NCBI GenBank assembly: GCA_902805475.1
Contig: CADCSX010000001.1
Coordinates: 3,658,001 to 3,722,000, forward strand
Origin: Entonaema liquescens
Lineage: Eukaryota > Ascomycota > Sordariomycetes > Xylariales > Xylariaceae
Reading direction: 5' to 3'
DNA length: 64,000 bases
Shown here: one piece after another, positions 34,869-46,362 of the stretch
Position numbering within the stretch: the stretch's first letter is position 1
Layout: the number at the start of each line of letters is the position of its first letter
Program-made: the position numbers and the translations under genes
The notes under the pieces: generated by a model
What the model was told of the DNA's origin: nothing
The model's database searches: none
The model's input: the letters and a program-made list of their open reading frames with translations, nothing else

Positions 34869-35639
34869 TTTCTTCGGTTGGAGCGAATGATGACCATAGC
34901 ATAGAAGAAACTTGTAATATAATTTCGGTATAGCGCTAATAGAAGCGTTTTGCCAACACTACACTTATCCTGATCGTCCTGCAAGTCTAGCTATTTAAGT
35001 GTGATGATTAATTCTCTTGGCCCCCTTTATTTGCCCAGCCCAATCCCTTGGACCCCAATCTGTGATCTAAGCAATAGCATAGACGTACTCATTAAGCAGG
35101 TAAATCATCCAGTTGAGAAGCGGTACCTACCATAGACCTTCACTCGAATACTATAAGAAGCCGACTTATAGATACCGCCTCCGTAGTTATCATTTCTTCT
35201 CTGTTGATTTATAAGGTAGGCCTTTTACGCGTTTTTACCCAGTTAAAGCTAATTAACTATGCCGACGGTGATTAATATAAACCTAAAAGGTGCTCTGAGA
35301 GAACGTGGATAAATATGGGATGTCCAACATGAATTCTACGGATCAGCTAAATCGTTCGCGTGTCTAGTTCGGATTTCGTGGTTTAGGGTGTTTTTGTTGA
35401 AACAGAAACCATGTGATACTGTTGTAATACTTACGATCTATGGCAACATTGGTATTGCGACAGTTCTTGGATCCTCTTCCTTTTAACCACAAAAAAAAAA
35501 AAAAAAAAAAAGGACAATTTACAAAGTTGCAATTATAGTATTATCCTTGCGCTGATAAACGATGTGTTAGAATTAGAATTAGAATTAGAACTAGAACTAA
35601 TTACATCATTCTCTTTCGTCTGAAAGGTTGGAACTTGGA
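34869..35639. other. Intergenic, 0.77 kb
   Basis: Contains a 21-nt A run at 35491-35511 and a TTAGAA microsatellite at about 35567-35599. No gene. Confidence 0.55.
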
Positions 35640-35924
35640 AAGCCAGCCGACTACAACGATTTTGAGGCAGGCCAAGATGTTCTATTCTCCGTTCCTGGTT
35701 TGCTATACTGATTTAGTTTAGTTCTTATTGGTGAATCGGAAACATATTAACATTAATCTTTTCACTAGGGGAGAGACATGGTTGGAAATTGTGACCAAAC
35801 ATTGAATGACAACTCAAGTTGGTGGTGCGAGATGAAGTCACAAAATAGGCTGGTCCCGGAAGGATCTCCAATTTGGTACTTTGCCGACGGGCACAATATT
35901 ATTGTTTGCTATAGCGAGCTATGA
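35640..35924 (+). pseudogene. Possible small cysteine-containing protein, 3' exons only
   Basis: A frame ending at TGA 35922-35924 reads MVGNCDQTLNDNSSWWCEM and then GSPIWYFADGHNIIVC before the stop. Just upstream, after a GTTTGC donor near 35700, a second frame reads ADYNDFEAGQDVLFSVP. The phases agree if the acceptor is the later GAG at about 35773. The Cys-plus-Trp/Tyr pattern resembles the C-terminal half of small secreted fungal proteins. I could not find a signal peptide or start upstream; an A21 run and a microsatellite lie there. It may be an eroded gene or a chance frame, and I do not assign a family. Confidence 0.3.
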
Positions 35925-38103
35925 TGTCTTGTTTCGTCAAATCTCACGTTCATTTGCCTAAGCAACCCAATTAAGCTTCTTAAAGCAACAAGGCAAATGC
36001 CACTTACAAGCCAGAACTAAGCCATCGGTTATATCTTCGGTAGTAATTTCTTAACATGGACTTAGGATATCTGGAACAGTTTAGAGATTGGCTCAGGGGC
36101 TTCTCAGCTGGAGTGACAAGAAGAATGACGACTTCGACAAAGAGATTCTTGAATCTCAATGTAACCCTATCAACTTCAACCAGCCCTAAAAAAACACGCC
36201 TCTATGTGGTAACAATGCTAGCGGGGGGCTCTCGATCTAGTGTAAGGAATCCCCGGATAGATGACGGCGTTGCCAAGACGGTTACCGGCTTGCGCTTCAA
36301 CGGTCGCTAAAGGCAAACCCCCATTCAAATTATCCGACAAGTTCTTCATCGACATAGCAAACGGACATGGCTATCAAGTGAGAAAACGTGTTGGCTAGAA
36401 TTTATATTCTTCATTCACTCATATTCGTTCTATTTAGACAAGCAGACAAGTCACAATTGAGTCGTCCAGTCAGTAGAAATAATTAATGGCTATTGCCACC
36501 GTTAATCGAGTTGGGTAACGCATTGACGCACTTGTCCTAGGTTCAATTACTTGATACGGAAGTGCCGCGGGAGATCCCTTTCACGTCTTCCTTGATTTTT
36601 GAGCTTGTTGTTCCTGGACCACGCGGCCACGCTTCGCCTTTCCATTCGATCTTGATCCTCTTACCCCTGAAACCTCTAGCTAAGCTCTAGTGTAGCTACG
36701 AAATGGGTTTGATTACGCTTTATGCGAATAGCTTAGGCGCACCTCCAGCTTCGGAGTATTTTCGTTCGTCGATTCAAGCTAATGACGGATGCTACAGTAG
36801 TTGCGGCTCTAGTGGACAGTGGACACGAGCAGGCCAAACTTGATAGTAATGGAATGACTTTATCCGTCGACTTGAATGACCAAGAGAGTTATGATACGGC
36901 GAATAGCAGTATAACACTAGCTGGACGAGTATTCGAGGCCTCCTCGCCTTGTTTCTATTTTTTCAACACGAGGTCTCTAGCAGTGAAGATCTCCCCCGGA
37001 TCGCCTGAATAATAACAGCGGCTCTCGAGGCTATCATGCACCTTGATGCAAGACCGTTAAACTTCTTTCTAGAACTGTGGCGTTCTGTCGTAATATGTGC
37101 CACACGATACACACACCTCTTCAAGGTTAGCAATTAGCGCCGAACACTTCCTCGTCAGCCCCTTGCAGCGGCTTTGCAGTTTGTACGTCTTACCGTTCCT
37201 GTTTTGCGGAGGCCGAGGAACGCCTTATAAGTCCCCTGTCCTTAGCTGATACCTTCAACGGCGCACTATTCGTCGCCGTAACTGGGTGTGGTTGTTGACC
37301 GATACTCCGCAAGCAACGGGACGCCTCCGCGTGAGGCCATGCTACATACGTATAGACGATCTTAGGAGTTACACTGCTACTATTCCTGTCGAAGACTCCC
37401 CTGTAAACTGCAGGACCGTAGGGCTGTCATAATTCGTGTTTCTAGCGAATTTGACTGCAAAAGGAGGTAAGTTAAGATAGAAACATTGTTATGATGACAA
37501 TAACTCTTACCAATGAGTTGGGTATCGGCCATAACTTCCACATGGGGAACTGAGACTTGTTCCTATTCGTTAGCCGGTTAGGCTTAAAGCCTTTCTTTGA
37601 TGTCACACCTATCAATACACTACCGCAATCATCCCATGTCAGGATGATCAACAAGATATCAACTCGTTTCGTAATATAAGGCTATATCAGCTCGTCTTAA
37701 GATCTGCGAGCTTGCCAAATCTCTTTATGCCCGAGATCCCAGAACCTGGTACGACCTGAGCTCTAGCATGGCTATCACGAAACAAGCAAGCAAAGCTCCG
37801 GAGATATGGGGCCGCTTCACCTCGTCGTCATACCTTTCTCGGCAGCCGCTGACGAGGACCCAAAGGAGAAGACGAATTTGAAGTCTAGAGAGAGCTGGCG
37901 TGTGACTTGTAGATCTATAAAGTCTTGCATGTCCTCGTGAGTTTCGGACCCGATCTCTATTCTCCAGATCATCTCACAAAGACACTCACATACCAGCAAC
38001 GACAAAGCCTCTTCCCAAAGACCTACCTTCGCTCTCCAGCCTCTATCTCTCGCTCTATTCTCTCGTTCAGAAACTTTCGAGCCAACACTTTAAAACAGCC
38101 AAA
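35925..38103. other. Gene-poor stretch, 2.2 kb
   Basis: Open frames at 36056-36310 and 36782-37012 are isolated, have no recognised motif and lack splice partners I trust. The last 250 bp form the hydrophobin promoter and leader. Confidence 0.5.
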
Positions 38104-38403
38104 ATGAAGTTCTTCACTGCTGCTGTTGCTACTCTCTTCGCCGGCGTCGCTATCGCCGCTCCTGCCGTCGAACAGCGCCAGACCTATACCCCCTGCAGCG
38201 GACTCTATGGTACCTCTCAGTGCTGCGCGACTGATGTCCTAGGCGTTGCCGATCTCGACTGCGCCAACCCCTCCGCTGTGCCTACCGACGCCGCCAACTT
38301 TTCTGAAATCTGCGCAGCCGGTGGCCAGCGTGCCCGCTGCTGTGTCCTGCCTATCCTCGGACAGGATGTTCTCTGCCAGACCCCGGCTGGCGTTACCGCA
38401 TAA
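38104..38403 (+). CDS. Class II hydrophobin
   Basis: Small secreted amphipathic protein that self-assembles at air-water or wall interfaces. The 99-residue frame has a signal peptide (1-18, ending AIAA) and eight cysteines at 31, 40, 41, 53, 70, 79, 80 and 91. The spacing C-X8-CC-X11-C-X16-C-X8-CC-X10-C is that of class II. The phrase CCATDVLGVADLDC is typical of the group. A QR pair at residues 25-26, before the first Cys, could mark propeptide trimming. No introns are needed, although many class II genes have one or two. The gene is intact and stands alone, with convergent membrane-protein genes downstream on the other strand. Confidence 0.96.
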   Translation: MKFFTAAVATLFAGVAIAAPAVEQRQTYTPCSGLYGTSQCCATDVLGVADLDCANPSAVPTDAANFSEICAAGGQRARCCVLPILGQDVLCQTPAGVTA

Positions 38404-38670
38404 ACGCGAGAAGACTAAACTCGCATTCGAAGGGGCTCGCCTGTACATTATGATATTCGGATTTACACCGGTTGGATCTAAGGGAAGGGTGTGATGTATA
38501 AAGTGTGTCTATATGTTGGTATACGATGGGACCGAGAATTGTCACGATAGGAATGGCTGGAATAATCCGTATATATGTAACAGTCCTAATAAAGTCAAAA
38601 AAAATATTATCCCAAATTACTGGTCTTATCCCAAATTAATAGGCGTAAATTTGTCATACTCTATCTATAA

Positions 38671-40000
38671 TTATTGGCATCCATATACCATCCTCTCTCT
38701 ACTGTGTCTTACAGGTTCGCCGTACGTTTCAACGTCAATACTATCGGTACCCATTCTTGTGACAATCTCCCCATCCTCAGTCTCTGAATCCGTCAGACAA
38801 GAGTCCTCGCAACACAGAGGTAACCACGTAACGACGCTGTTTTTATCTCGCTCTCGACGGGACACTACTTGTCTCACGTGTTCACATACAGTGGTCCTTC
38901 GTCGCTGTCGCAGCAATTTATGTTGTCGTTCAATCACAGGTGCCACCAGCCGGCGAGCGAGAGGAAATAGAAGCGGAAGGTTTGTCGTCGCTACTGCCAC
39001 GAAGCACACCCTGTAAGCCCATCTGCTCGCTTCTATCGAACCCTCTCTCGAATCCGTAGCTACCCAGTATCCGCGTAGTATAGCTACTACAATGACGAAG
39101 AAGTTCGCAGAGACCAATAGTATAAGCCCTGTTTTTTTCCATAGCTTGATATTGGCCATCCACAAGACCGGCAGTGGCACTATAAAAACGTAGAGACTCG
39201 TAGTAATATTGAGGCTGAGCGTTCCGAATAAACTGTAAGGCGAGGTGGCTGGATAACAAGCGTCTATCTAATTAGTTCGAGTTATATAAGGTAGGTAGGT
39301 ATCACAAGGAGAGCACAACTTACCTCCTGGATCCGGATATATCTGCCAGTTCTTGTTAAGTGGTCTACAGGGGAGTAATACGAACAGGAGGCTAGCCACC
39401 CAGGTAACGCCGAGAATGACAAACCCAACGCGGATACGTCTTTTATATGCTCCAAGACGCGCCTGGATATATGGTTGGTTATCCATATGAGGGGATTAAT
39501 AGATGTCGATTACTCACAGTAAGGCGCAGGTAGAATGCTAGCATCGCTACTTTGGTCAACCACAAGACGACCGTATAAATGATTATTTCAACGATCTCAA
39601 GCTTAGACCCCAGGACCCTGCTCGAGGTAACTCACGATGAGTCAACAGTCGCGGAGGCAATATAGAATGTTGCTTACCTTTTGGAATACTCATCGTGTTT
39701 AGGGGTAAGAGACTTGCGCTGTTCCTCCGTCATGAAACTATTATCGAGACCCCGGCATTGGACCAGCAAGGAATGCGTGTTGACGGAGAGAGCAGAATAT
39801 ACGAACTTGCCCGAGTGTTAATAGCGTAACGTAGTAGGATCATATCTGACATAAGTAGGTATGCTCACCGCTATTAACACCATCAAATAATCATCAGTCG
39901 CGAGGCGTTTCCGTCCGACGGCTTCGATCCGCACGAATAGCCGGAGAGAAATAATGACCAAATTAATCCCTAAAAGGATAAAGTTATCGGCACTCAACAT
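38671..40000 (-). CDS. Fungal rhodopsin-domain (PTH11-like) 7-TM protein
   Basis: A family of plasma-membrane proteins with seven helices, related to PTH11-type receptors; roles in surface or host sensing are known for few members. Exons on the minus strand are 40000-39869, 39805-39678, 39620-39518, 39462-39324 and 39263-38671, giving 364 residues. Landmarks are LATDDYLMVLIA after helix 1, EIVEIIIYTVVLWLTKVAMLAFYLRL, RIRVGFVILGVTWVASLLFV followed by LLPCRPLNKNWQIYPDPG, then VFIVPLPVLWMANIKLWKK and the last helix CFVAVATTNLPLLFPLARR. The C-terminal tail is basic, then acidic. The start at 40000 gives a short N-terminus directly before helix 1. No CFEM domain precedes it. All four introns join in phase. 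Confidence 0.85.
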
Positions 40001-41360
40001 AGCAAAAAACAGTAGCCTGATAGCCTTGCTGCACGATAGGCTCTCTAAGTTGTGAGTAAAATGTGTGAATCAACAATAACGCCCGAGAGTCTTTGCATCC
40101 GAGATGGTCTCTTCTCTTCGCTCTAGGGCTAGAGTAGCCAGAGGCCTCAAATAAGTATTGAATTCCTGGCGCAGCATAAAGAACATGCGGCAACGTGATA
40201 TACGTTAGCATGTCCACTTATGGACATCTCTTGGTACGGTATCATTCATCCAAACTCTATTTATGCATGAAGAGAGCGCCTAAGTCATGAAGTAGCAACA
40301 TATAAGTTTCGGGAATGCCTAGGGCGAGAAATCGGTGCAACATTAGTATCTACATGCGGCTGTCCGAACTTCGCCTCATATACATAAATGCCTGTCGGGA
40401 ATTGCGGCCTAGTCATGACGAACCTGGTTTACCCTTGCGTACATTATTAAGACCATTATATCAGTACGAATCTAGGAGAAGGCGGTGATGGACCATGACT
40501 AAGTAGGTTACCTAATATCAAAGCAGTGCACATATAAGCCACTGCCGACTTCTGGGCTTGAGAAGGTAAAGAAAACTTTAAGATAGTCGGGTATCGATAT
40601 GAGAACAGCTATTGGATGGAGGGTTGTTCCCTGGTAGCGTTACATACTTCTACCTGGGGAGCGGGCGACTACGACGGGTAGTTAACTCCTTACCTAGAGC
40701 TATTAACTAGAGGTACCTAGCTATAAACCCATGAGTCTATACCTATATGTGATCACGTACATCGCTCACATGCAAGTACCTATCCACTACATGATGTTGT
40801 GTACCTAGATTACTTACAGGCGGAATCTTCTATCTGGATAAGCCAAAACTTTATCTTCATTACATCATGAACCGTCCGAACTAAGTATATCTAGGCATCT
40901 TTTGGTATGATAATATCTGAGTTCACAGCACTCGTCAAGCTTTGATGCGGACGCACTTATCAAGAAGACGAGCCCTCCCCCCCTCTTTTTTTTGGGCAAA
41001 GGATATGAGACTACACGAGCCTGGAACTAGATAGTCCCTTCTAAGACCCCTTAAAGTTGCCTTGAAGTAACATTGCGATGCTAGACGGAACCGAATAGTT
41101 GGTAAATAAGGGAAAGACTACTATGATACATAGCGTTAATCTAAACGTTATATAACTATATTAGCTACGATACGGACAAAAGTCTCTTGTGTCATATATG
41201 GAGCTTGTGAGTTTAATACTATGTGAGAGATAGTGCCGTATTATATCTTTGCTATCGCCGACCCCGTATACTTATACACAGGATGTTAATTCGTGGTAGG
41301 AAGAGGCCCATCTCCTTTGATATTCATTTAGTCTAGTCCGGCCCCACCATCTGCTTATAA
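40001..41360. other. Intergenic, 1.36 kb
   Basis: Promoter side of the rhodopsin-domain gene and 3' flank of the Ser-rich gene. No coding sequence is supported. Confidence 0.5.
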
Positions 41361-41870
41361 TTAGACCATAACCACAGCTGCCAGCCCGGCAGCGACAACC
41401 ACTACTGGTGCTCCAGTAATCCTTGGTCCGGCCCCAGTAGATCCGGAGTTGTCCGAGCCTCCCGAGCCTCCCGAGCCTCCCGAACCCCCTGAACTGCTGC
41501 TGGAGGTCGACGAACTACCACCGCTAGAAGTGGAGCTCGGGTTAGAGCTGCTGCCCGAAGTATCACTGGACGTGATGATGCCCAGACCCGAAGAGGAAGA
41601 GGAGCTCGATTCCGATGGTGACGACATCGAAGAGGATGAATCCGACGCCGAGGAAGACGCAGTAGAATCGGTTGACGACATAGCAGAGGAGTCAGTAGGC
41701 GAAGAGGATGATGATCCGGTCGCCGAGCCACTGGTGGTACTATCGGTAATGGTAATGGTGGTATCCTGTCGAACGGTGATGCGATTCACGGCAACCACCG
41801 GTTCCGGGGCTGTGAGACTCGTTGACGACATGACCCCAAGGGTAGCTAGGAGGAGCAAGTTTCTATGCAT
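41361..41870 (-). CDS. Secreted Ser-rich protein, probably GPI-anchored
   Basis: An intronless frame of 169 residues with a signal peptide at about 1-20 (LLLLATLGVMSSTSLTA), then a Ser/Thr/Gly-rich region (about residues 40-150) of the kind that is heavily O-glycosylated. It ends in a 17-residue hydrophobic tail (APVVVVAAGLAAVVMV) after a small-residue stretch, the usual pattern for GPI attachment. The run GGSGGSGGSGGS comes from a short DNA tandem repeat at about 41453-41480. No enzymatic domain is present. It is probably a cell-wall or surface protein. The antisense frame at 41449-41886 is a shadow. Confidence 0.75.
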   Translation of the reverse strand: MHRNLLLLATLGVMSSTSLTAPEPVVAVNRITVRQDTTITITDSTTSGSATGSSSSSPTDSSAMSSTDSTASSSASDSSSSMSSPSESSSSSSSGLGIITSSDTSGSSSNPSSTSSGGSSSTSSSSSGGSGGSGGSGGSDNSGSTGAGPRITGAPVVVVAAGLAAVVMV

Positions 41871-44325
41871 GATGCGTTCTTGTTGAAATTCGGCTTATAC
41901 CTGCGTAGCGTGAGGAAGGGTTGGTATATCGTCGATCTTCAACTGAACAATTGACAGAGTGGCTACGAAGGCGATATATGTCCTTACTCGCCTGGCTATA
42001 AGATATATTTCTCAATGGCTTTTTACAATGGCGTTCGAATGACGAGATTGAGTCGCCGTAGACATCACGGCGTGTACGTGATGGGGACATGACGAGGTTT
42101 TGGAGAGCTGCTTCAAGCCCTTTAGTGTCTGTTCCCTAGTGTAAATTGCGAATGGCATCATGATTACTCCACGCCGCATCTTTACTCACTGCATTGATCA
42201 AGAACTAGGAGGTGCCTGAAGATATAGGGAGTCTTGAAATCTGTGCAAAATATGCTGGGTAAGTTTCAACTCCCCAGGTTAACAGAGCTAGATTCTGGGT
42301 ATCTCTGTGTTAGTTTTGAGCCCATAGATGGACCAAGATAAAACCAAAATGAGGATGGCACTGATCGAAGAGATTAGGTCCCCAGAATCCCGGTGTTTTG
42401 GTCTTGCAGCGAAGCTTCATTTGTTTGTGGCGGTATTGTTTACCTGTGCGCTTACACACTTAATACCCTTATTGACGTCGCAGATCAAGACAGAGGTGCA
42501 ATATGCTCTGTTCCCAATAAGTGAATGTGAAGCTAAATTGCTCATGCTTCGGTAAAGAATGGGTACCTAGCATATTATCTTCATTGACTCGATACAATAA
42601 TAGTAGATCGAGCCTACGGTAACCCACTCTCGACACCCATAAAGGCGGCAAGGCTTAATTGCCCCTCTTCATAGCGCCGGCGTGTGTAGACTTCTAGTAA
42701 AATCCTAGTTGCTTTTCAGACCTAGCCTTAAACGTGCTTAGGCATACTCAAGCTTTTAGGCGCAGGCCAATCGTAACTGACAGGTAGGTCCCGTATAATG
42801 CCAATCGGGGGTCACCGTCGCGTTAATATCTAGACATGAACATCAAACAAGGAGGTTGTCATGGCCCTGACACGTTCGCCTCCGATTGGACAGACCGTTT
42901 TCAGCTGTATGAGAGGAACATTGGCTCCCGACCCCCTGAATAATGCAAAATTATTGCCTGAACAGGAATATTCTGTGCCAAGGTAGCATCAAGACAACGC
43001 TACTATGTCGTTTCACGGTTTGCTGACTGACCGCCAAGCTATGACGCCCGCCAGAAGATCTCGATACCCGTTTTGAGTCTAGTACCTGGTGTACGATCGT
43101 AGGTACTGTACATACGCGCTATGTTTACGCAGGGATCTCGGGACTTTAATGGAGTTAAGGCTATTTTCTCACATATCTAATGAGCAAGTCATCAATCCGG
43201 TAGGTGATGAATAACCCCGACAATCTGCCCGTGATACTTTCAACTAACTTATACATTAATAAGTCTTCTTAATAGATAACAGTATCACATGTCGTTCATA
43301 GTGTAAATACCAAGACTACCTTGTAATTTCCAGTCAACTAACAAAAGGAGCTTCGTCTTTTTAGTGTCTTTCGTAAGATTCGATTTAATTGTCCAGGGCC
43401 TTTGCGTTCTTTACATACCTAGGTAGCAAAGCCAGCATAAAAAAGGAGATTGTGGCTTACTCCGAGACAGGTAATCAGGCACCAGAAGAGTCTGGCAGAC
43501 AAAAGCAGACTTATCCTGCGAAATGTATTGTGACACCGCAACATGGCACACCGGTTAACACATAGCGATCCAGCCCCAGTCCACATAGCTCGGTTAGCTA
43601 TGATAGTGGCCGTGCCTCCACGAGCGGACGAGACCGGCATTTACCATTGGACTACCTAATGTAGAGTACAAATAGACGCCGGGCGCTTATTTAGATGCAC
43701 TACCTAGTGCAGGTAAACAGCTTGTATCGCCTAGTAATTCTACTACGTAGCATTAAGCTCCCGAGGTCGCCTCTCTTCACGATATAGGGCAATCTATTTG
43801 AAACAAGTGCCATATAGTTACATTAAATCTTCATCATTCCCTATGAAACTTTTGCCTCTTAAAAATGCCCATCCTCTCAAACTCGAGGTGGATTGTGTTG
43901 TCCAGTCTAATGAATAGGTCTATGTAATGGGTAGATACCTAGGCAATTATGACAGCAAAAGATCCCAGAATAAACCAGGCTATAAAATAAAAATAGTACA
44001 TGATAGAATTTACATAGTAGAATTCGTATATATGTGCACGCGTGCTATTTCGTCTGTCTCGGGAATGACTGCCATTAAGGTGCCATTCCGTCATATCAAA
44101 AATCCCGTCCAACCAAATGGTATCAATGGCCGCTCATCGCCCATCCCAAATTCTAACCCGCATATTCATGCGCGGATCGTATGCAACTCCAGGATGAAAT
44201 AGAAAGAAGGAAATTCCAAAAAAAAAATTTATTAGAACGATGTAACGCGGATTCAAGTGTCAAATAATTTTTATGCCCAAGTCTATTTCCCTTAATCTCG
44301 GCATTCGACCCCAATAAACTCAGTA
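41871..44325. other. Gene-poor stretch, 2.5 kb
   Basis: Short open frames at 42328-42555, 43419-43640 and 43927-44202 have no recognisable motif. No gene is called. Confidence 0.5.
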
Positions 44326-46362
44326 TCATATTTGCCCATGTTGTCCTTGGCTAGGCGGTTGGTTTACGCCGTAGCCAGGTGACTGCGGCGAATGTGGTAG
44401 TGCCTGGTTATGAAGTGGCGGTACTTGGCCGTAAACCTGGGTTCCATCAAGTAGCTGTGGATCGTACGTCGCTGACCCAGGTAATTCTGTCGGTGTGTTG
44501 CCGACAGCAGGGAGCTCGGTGCTGTATGGTTGTAGATATTGTTGGGGGTACGGCTGAGGATACTGCTGAGGGTATGGTTGGGGATATTGTTGCGGGTATT
44601 GTTGCAGGTATTGCTGAGGATATTGCTGATTATACATCGCCATATTTGGTGGTTGTCCTGGAGCGGCCGCAGGCATCTCCGGCATACCTGGTGAGCTGGG
44701 ATTTTTGACGGGGGCGTAGTATCCTTGCTCGGGGGTATTATGAGCGTTATAGGTTGTAGGGGGAGCTGGCCCTTCGGGAGCAGGTGCCTTGCGACGGCGG
44801 AGGAAAAAGAAGGCAAGTGCAGCGATCAGTGCTAGACCTGCAACACTAACGCATACACCGATGGCAGCCTTGGCCCCTGTCGAGAGACCGGCCGCTGGAG
44901 TAGCAGTTTCTTGAGCGGCTACGTTAGTTGCGGTAGGAGGACTCACGGTAGCCGAGCTCTCGACCTCGTTAGGCTTGAGTGCCGTCCATGATCCCGTCCA
45001 TGATTCCTTCCAGTCGTTCGAGCTAGCCTTTATGGAATCACCGTCTGCAAGCTCAACCACAGACGGAGCCGGTATATTAGGACCAGGTGCTTGAGCAAGC
45101 CACCACGACTTAGTGCCCCAATTAGCACCAACAAATGCGTCTTGGAGAAAAGCACGGCCGAGAGTATATATCCGAGCAGGACCTGTATAACATGGGAAAT
45201 ATGGTGTTGGCTTATCCATCAATGGCGCCGTTAGCGTTAGATTTAAATGTCGGAAGGGAACAGAGATGGAAACGTTCTTCGTGTTCGAGTCACCTATGAA
45301 AACGAACTCTAGGACAGAGGCCGAGCTGATGATTTGCGTGTACTTCGGCTCGTCCGTTTTCCACAGATATAATCCGAGATCTTCGTTATACGTAACAGGT
45401 AGATTCTTCGCGATAGCGTCGCATGTCGACTTGGGAAGCGATAGATAAGGAGAACAACCATCAACGGAGACTTGGACACCACCAGAAGTGATGGATGAAT
45501 TGTCGGCCGCAAGGAGACCACCCAAAGATTCAAATTCCCATGGCGAGGAACCATCTATCACTTTGATACCGATGTCTTTTAGGGTGATATCTTTCGTGTA
45601 ATCGTCCGAGTACGTAAGAACGTCTCCTACAATTCGGTTCTGGTCGTAACCCCCAAAGTAGAACGATCCCAGCATCCGGGGGTTTGCCGACCCAATATGC
45701 ATGCCGAAGGAGTTAGAAGCAGTTGTATTTTGTGCCCACAGATATCCAGGGACAAGACTCGCGTTGATGGGTGGCCCGTAGTTGTTTGAGAAAGACTGGT
45801 TGACCGTTGCCGGAGCCCCTATGCCTAAGCAGCCTACGGTCAAAGGATACCACTGCCCATTTGGATAAGACATATATGACTCGCTTAATAACGCTAGCGA
45901 TACGTTCTCGATCGTTGCACCCCCGAATTCCATCGTGTCAATCCATGACTTTGTCTGTTCGCCTAGGACTTCTACGCCCTGCATATAGTCTGGATTTGAC
46001 TGATATTGAATCTGACCTGTTGACCCCGTAGTATCCACCTGTGACTGAGCATCGTTATAGAGTCCGGCTTGGTTAGCATAGCACGGAATTGTGGTATTGT
46101 GATTACAATAATCGCTTGTCAAGAGGAAGGTTTGAAATTCCCGGCCTGGGTACATCGATATCTTCTGTTCACTACCCATTGTCACCTCAATCGCCGGCCA
46201 AGGACCATCAGGTCCAAACGTCGAGCTGGACCATTTCGCCGCAATGGGCTTTGTGTCCGCCTTGACGAGTCTAGAGACTGTCAGATAGAAAAGAAAGGAT
46301 ACAGGTAAAGACCGTGTAGAAGTCATGGTCAGAAGCACGCAAAAGTGCAGCAGATACGACAC
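44326..46362 (-). CDS. Membrane-anchored pepsin-fold (A1-like) protein lacking catalytic residues
   Basis: An intronless frame of 678 residues. After a signal peptide (start at Met1, or more likely Met13, MTSTRSLPVSFLFYL) comes a domain with the layout of family A1 aspartic proteases: WPAIEVTMGSEQ, LTVGCLGIGAP, LGSFYFGGYDQNRIVGD and ARIYTLGRAFLQDAFVGANW. The first active-site DTG is replaced by MYPGRE and the second by VDGCSPYLS, so proteolysis is unlikely (inference). Many N-X-S/T sites suit an extracellular domain. A single helix at about 499-523 (IGVCVSVAGLALIAALAFFF) ends in RRRK. The cytosolic tail is Pro/Gln/Tyr-rich with repeated YPQQYPQPY units at about residues 583-612. This architecture is common in Pezizomycotina, and its role is unknown. 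Confidence 0.85.
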   Translation of the reverse strand: MSYLLHFCVLLTMTSTRSLPVSFLFYLTVSRLVKADTKPIAAKWSSSTFGPDGPWPAIEVTMGSEQKISMYPGREFQTFLLTSDYCNHNTTIPCYANQAGLYNDAQSQVDTTGSTGQIQYQSNPDYMQGVEVLGEQTKSWIDTMEFGGATIENVSLALLSESYMSYPNGQWYPLTVGCLGIGAPATVNQSFSNNYGPPINASLVPGYLWAQNTTASNSFGMHIGSANPRMLGSFYFGGYDQNRIVGDVLTYSDDYTKDITLKDIGIKVIDGSSPWEFESLGGLLAADNSSITSGGVQVSVDGCSPYLSLPKSTCDAIAKNLPVTYNEDLGLYLWKTDEPKYTQIISSASVLEFVFIGDSNTKNVSISVPFRHLNLTLTAPLMDKPTPYFPCYTGPARIYTLGRAFLQDAFVGANWGTKSWWLAQAPGPNIPAPSVVELADGDSIKASSNDWKESWTGSWTALKPNEVESSATVSPPTATNVAAQETATPAAGLSTGAKAAIGVCVSVAGLALIAALAFFFLRRRKAPAPEGPAPPTTYNAHNTPEQGYYAPVKNPSSPGMPEMPAAAPGQPPNMAMYNQQYPQQYLQQYPQQYPQPYPQQYPQPYPQQYLQPYSTELPAVGNTPTELPGSATYDPQLLDGTQVYGQVPPLHNQALPHSPQSPGYGVNQPPSQGQHGQI

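Noticed and set aside
35567..35599. TTAGAA repeat as an interstitial telomere
   Set aside because: Fungal telomere repeats are usually TTAGGG; this is a short AT-rich microsatellite.
36056..37012. Open frames at 36056-36310 and 36782-37012 as genes
   Set aside because: No motif, no signal peptide and no trustworthy splice partners; coding potential not distinguishable from chance by eye.
41449..41886. 145-codon acidic plus-strand open frame
   Set aside because: Antisense shadow of the Ser-rich GPI-type gene; the Glu/Asp runs are the complement of Ser codons.
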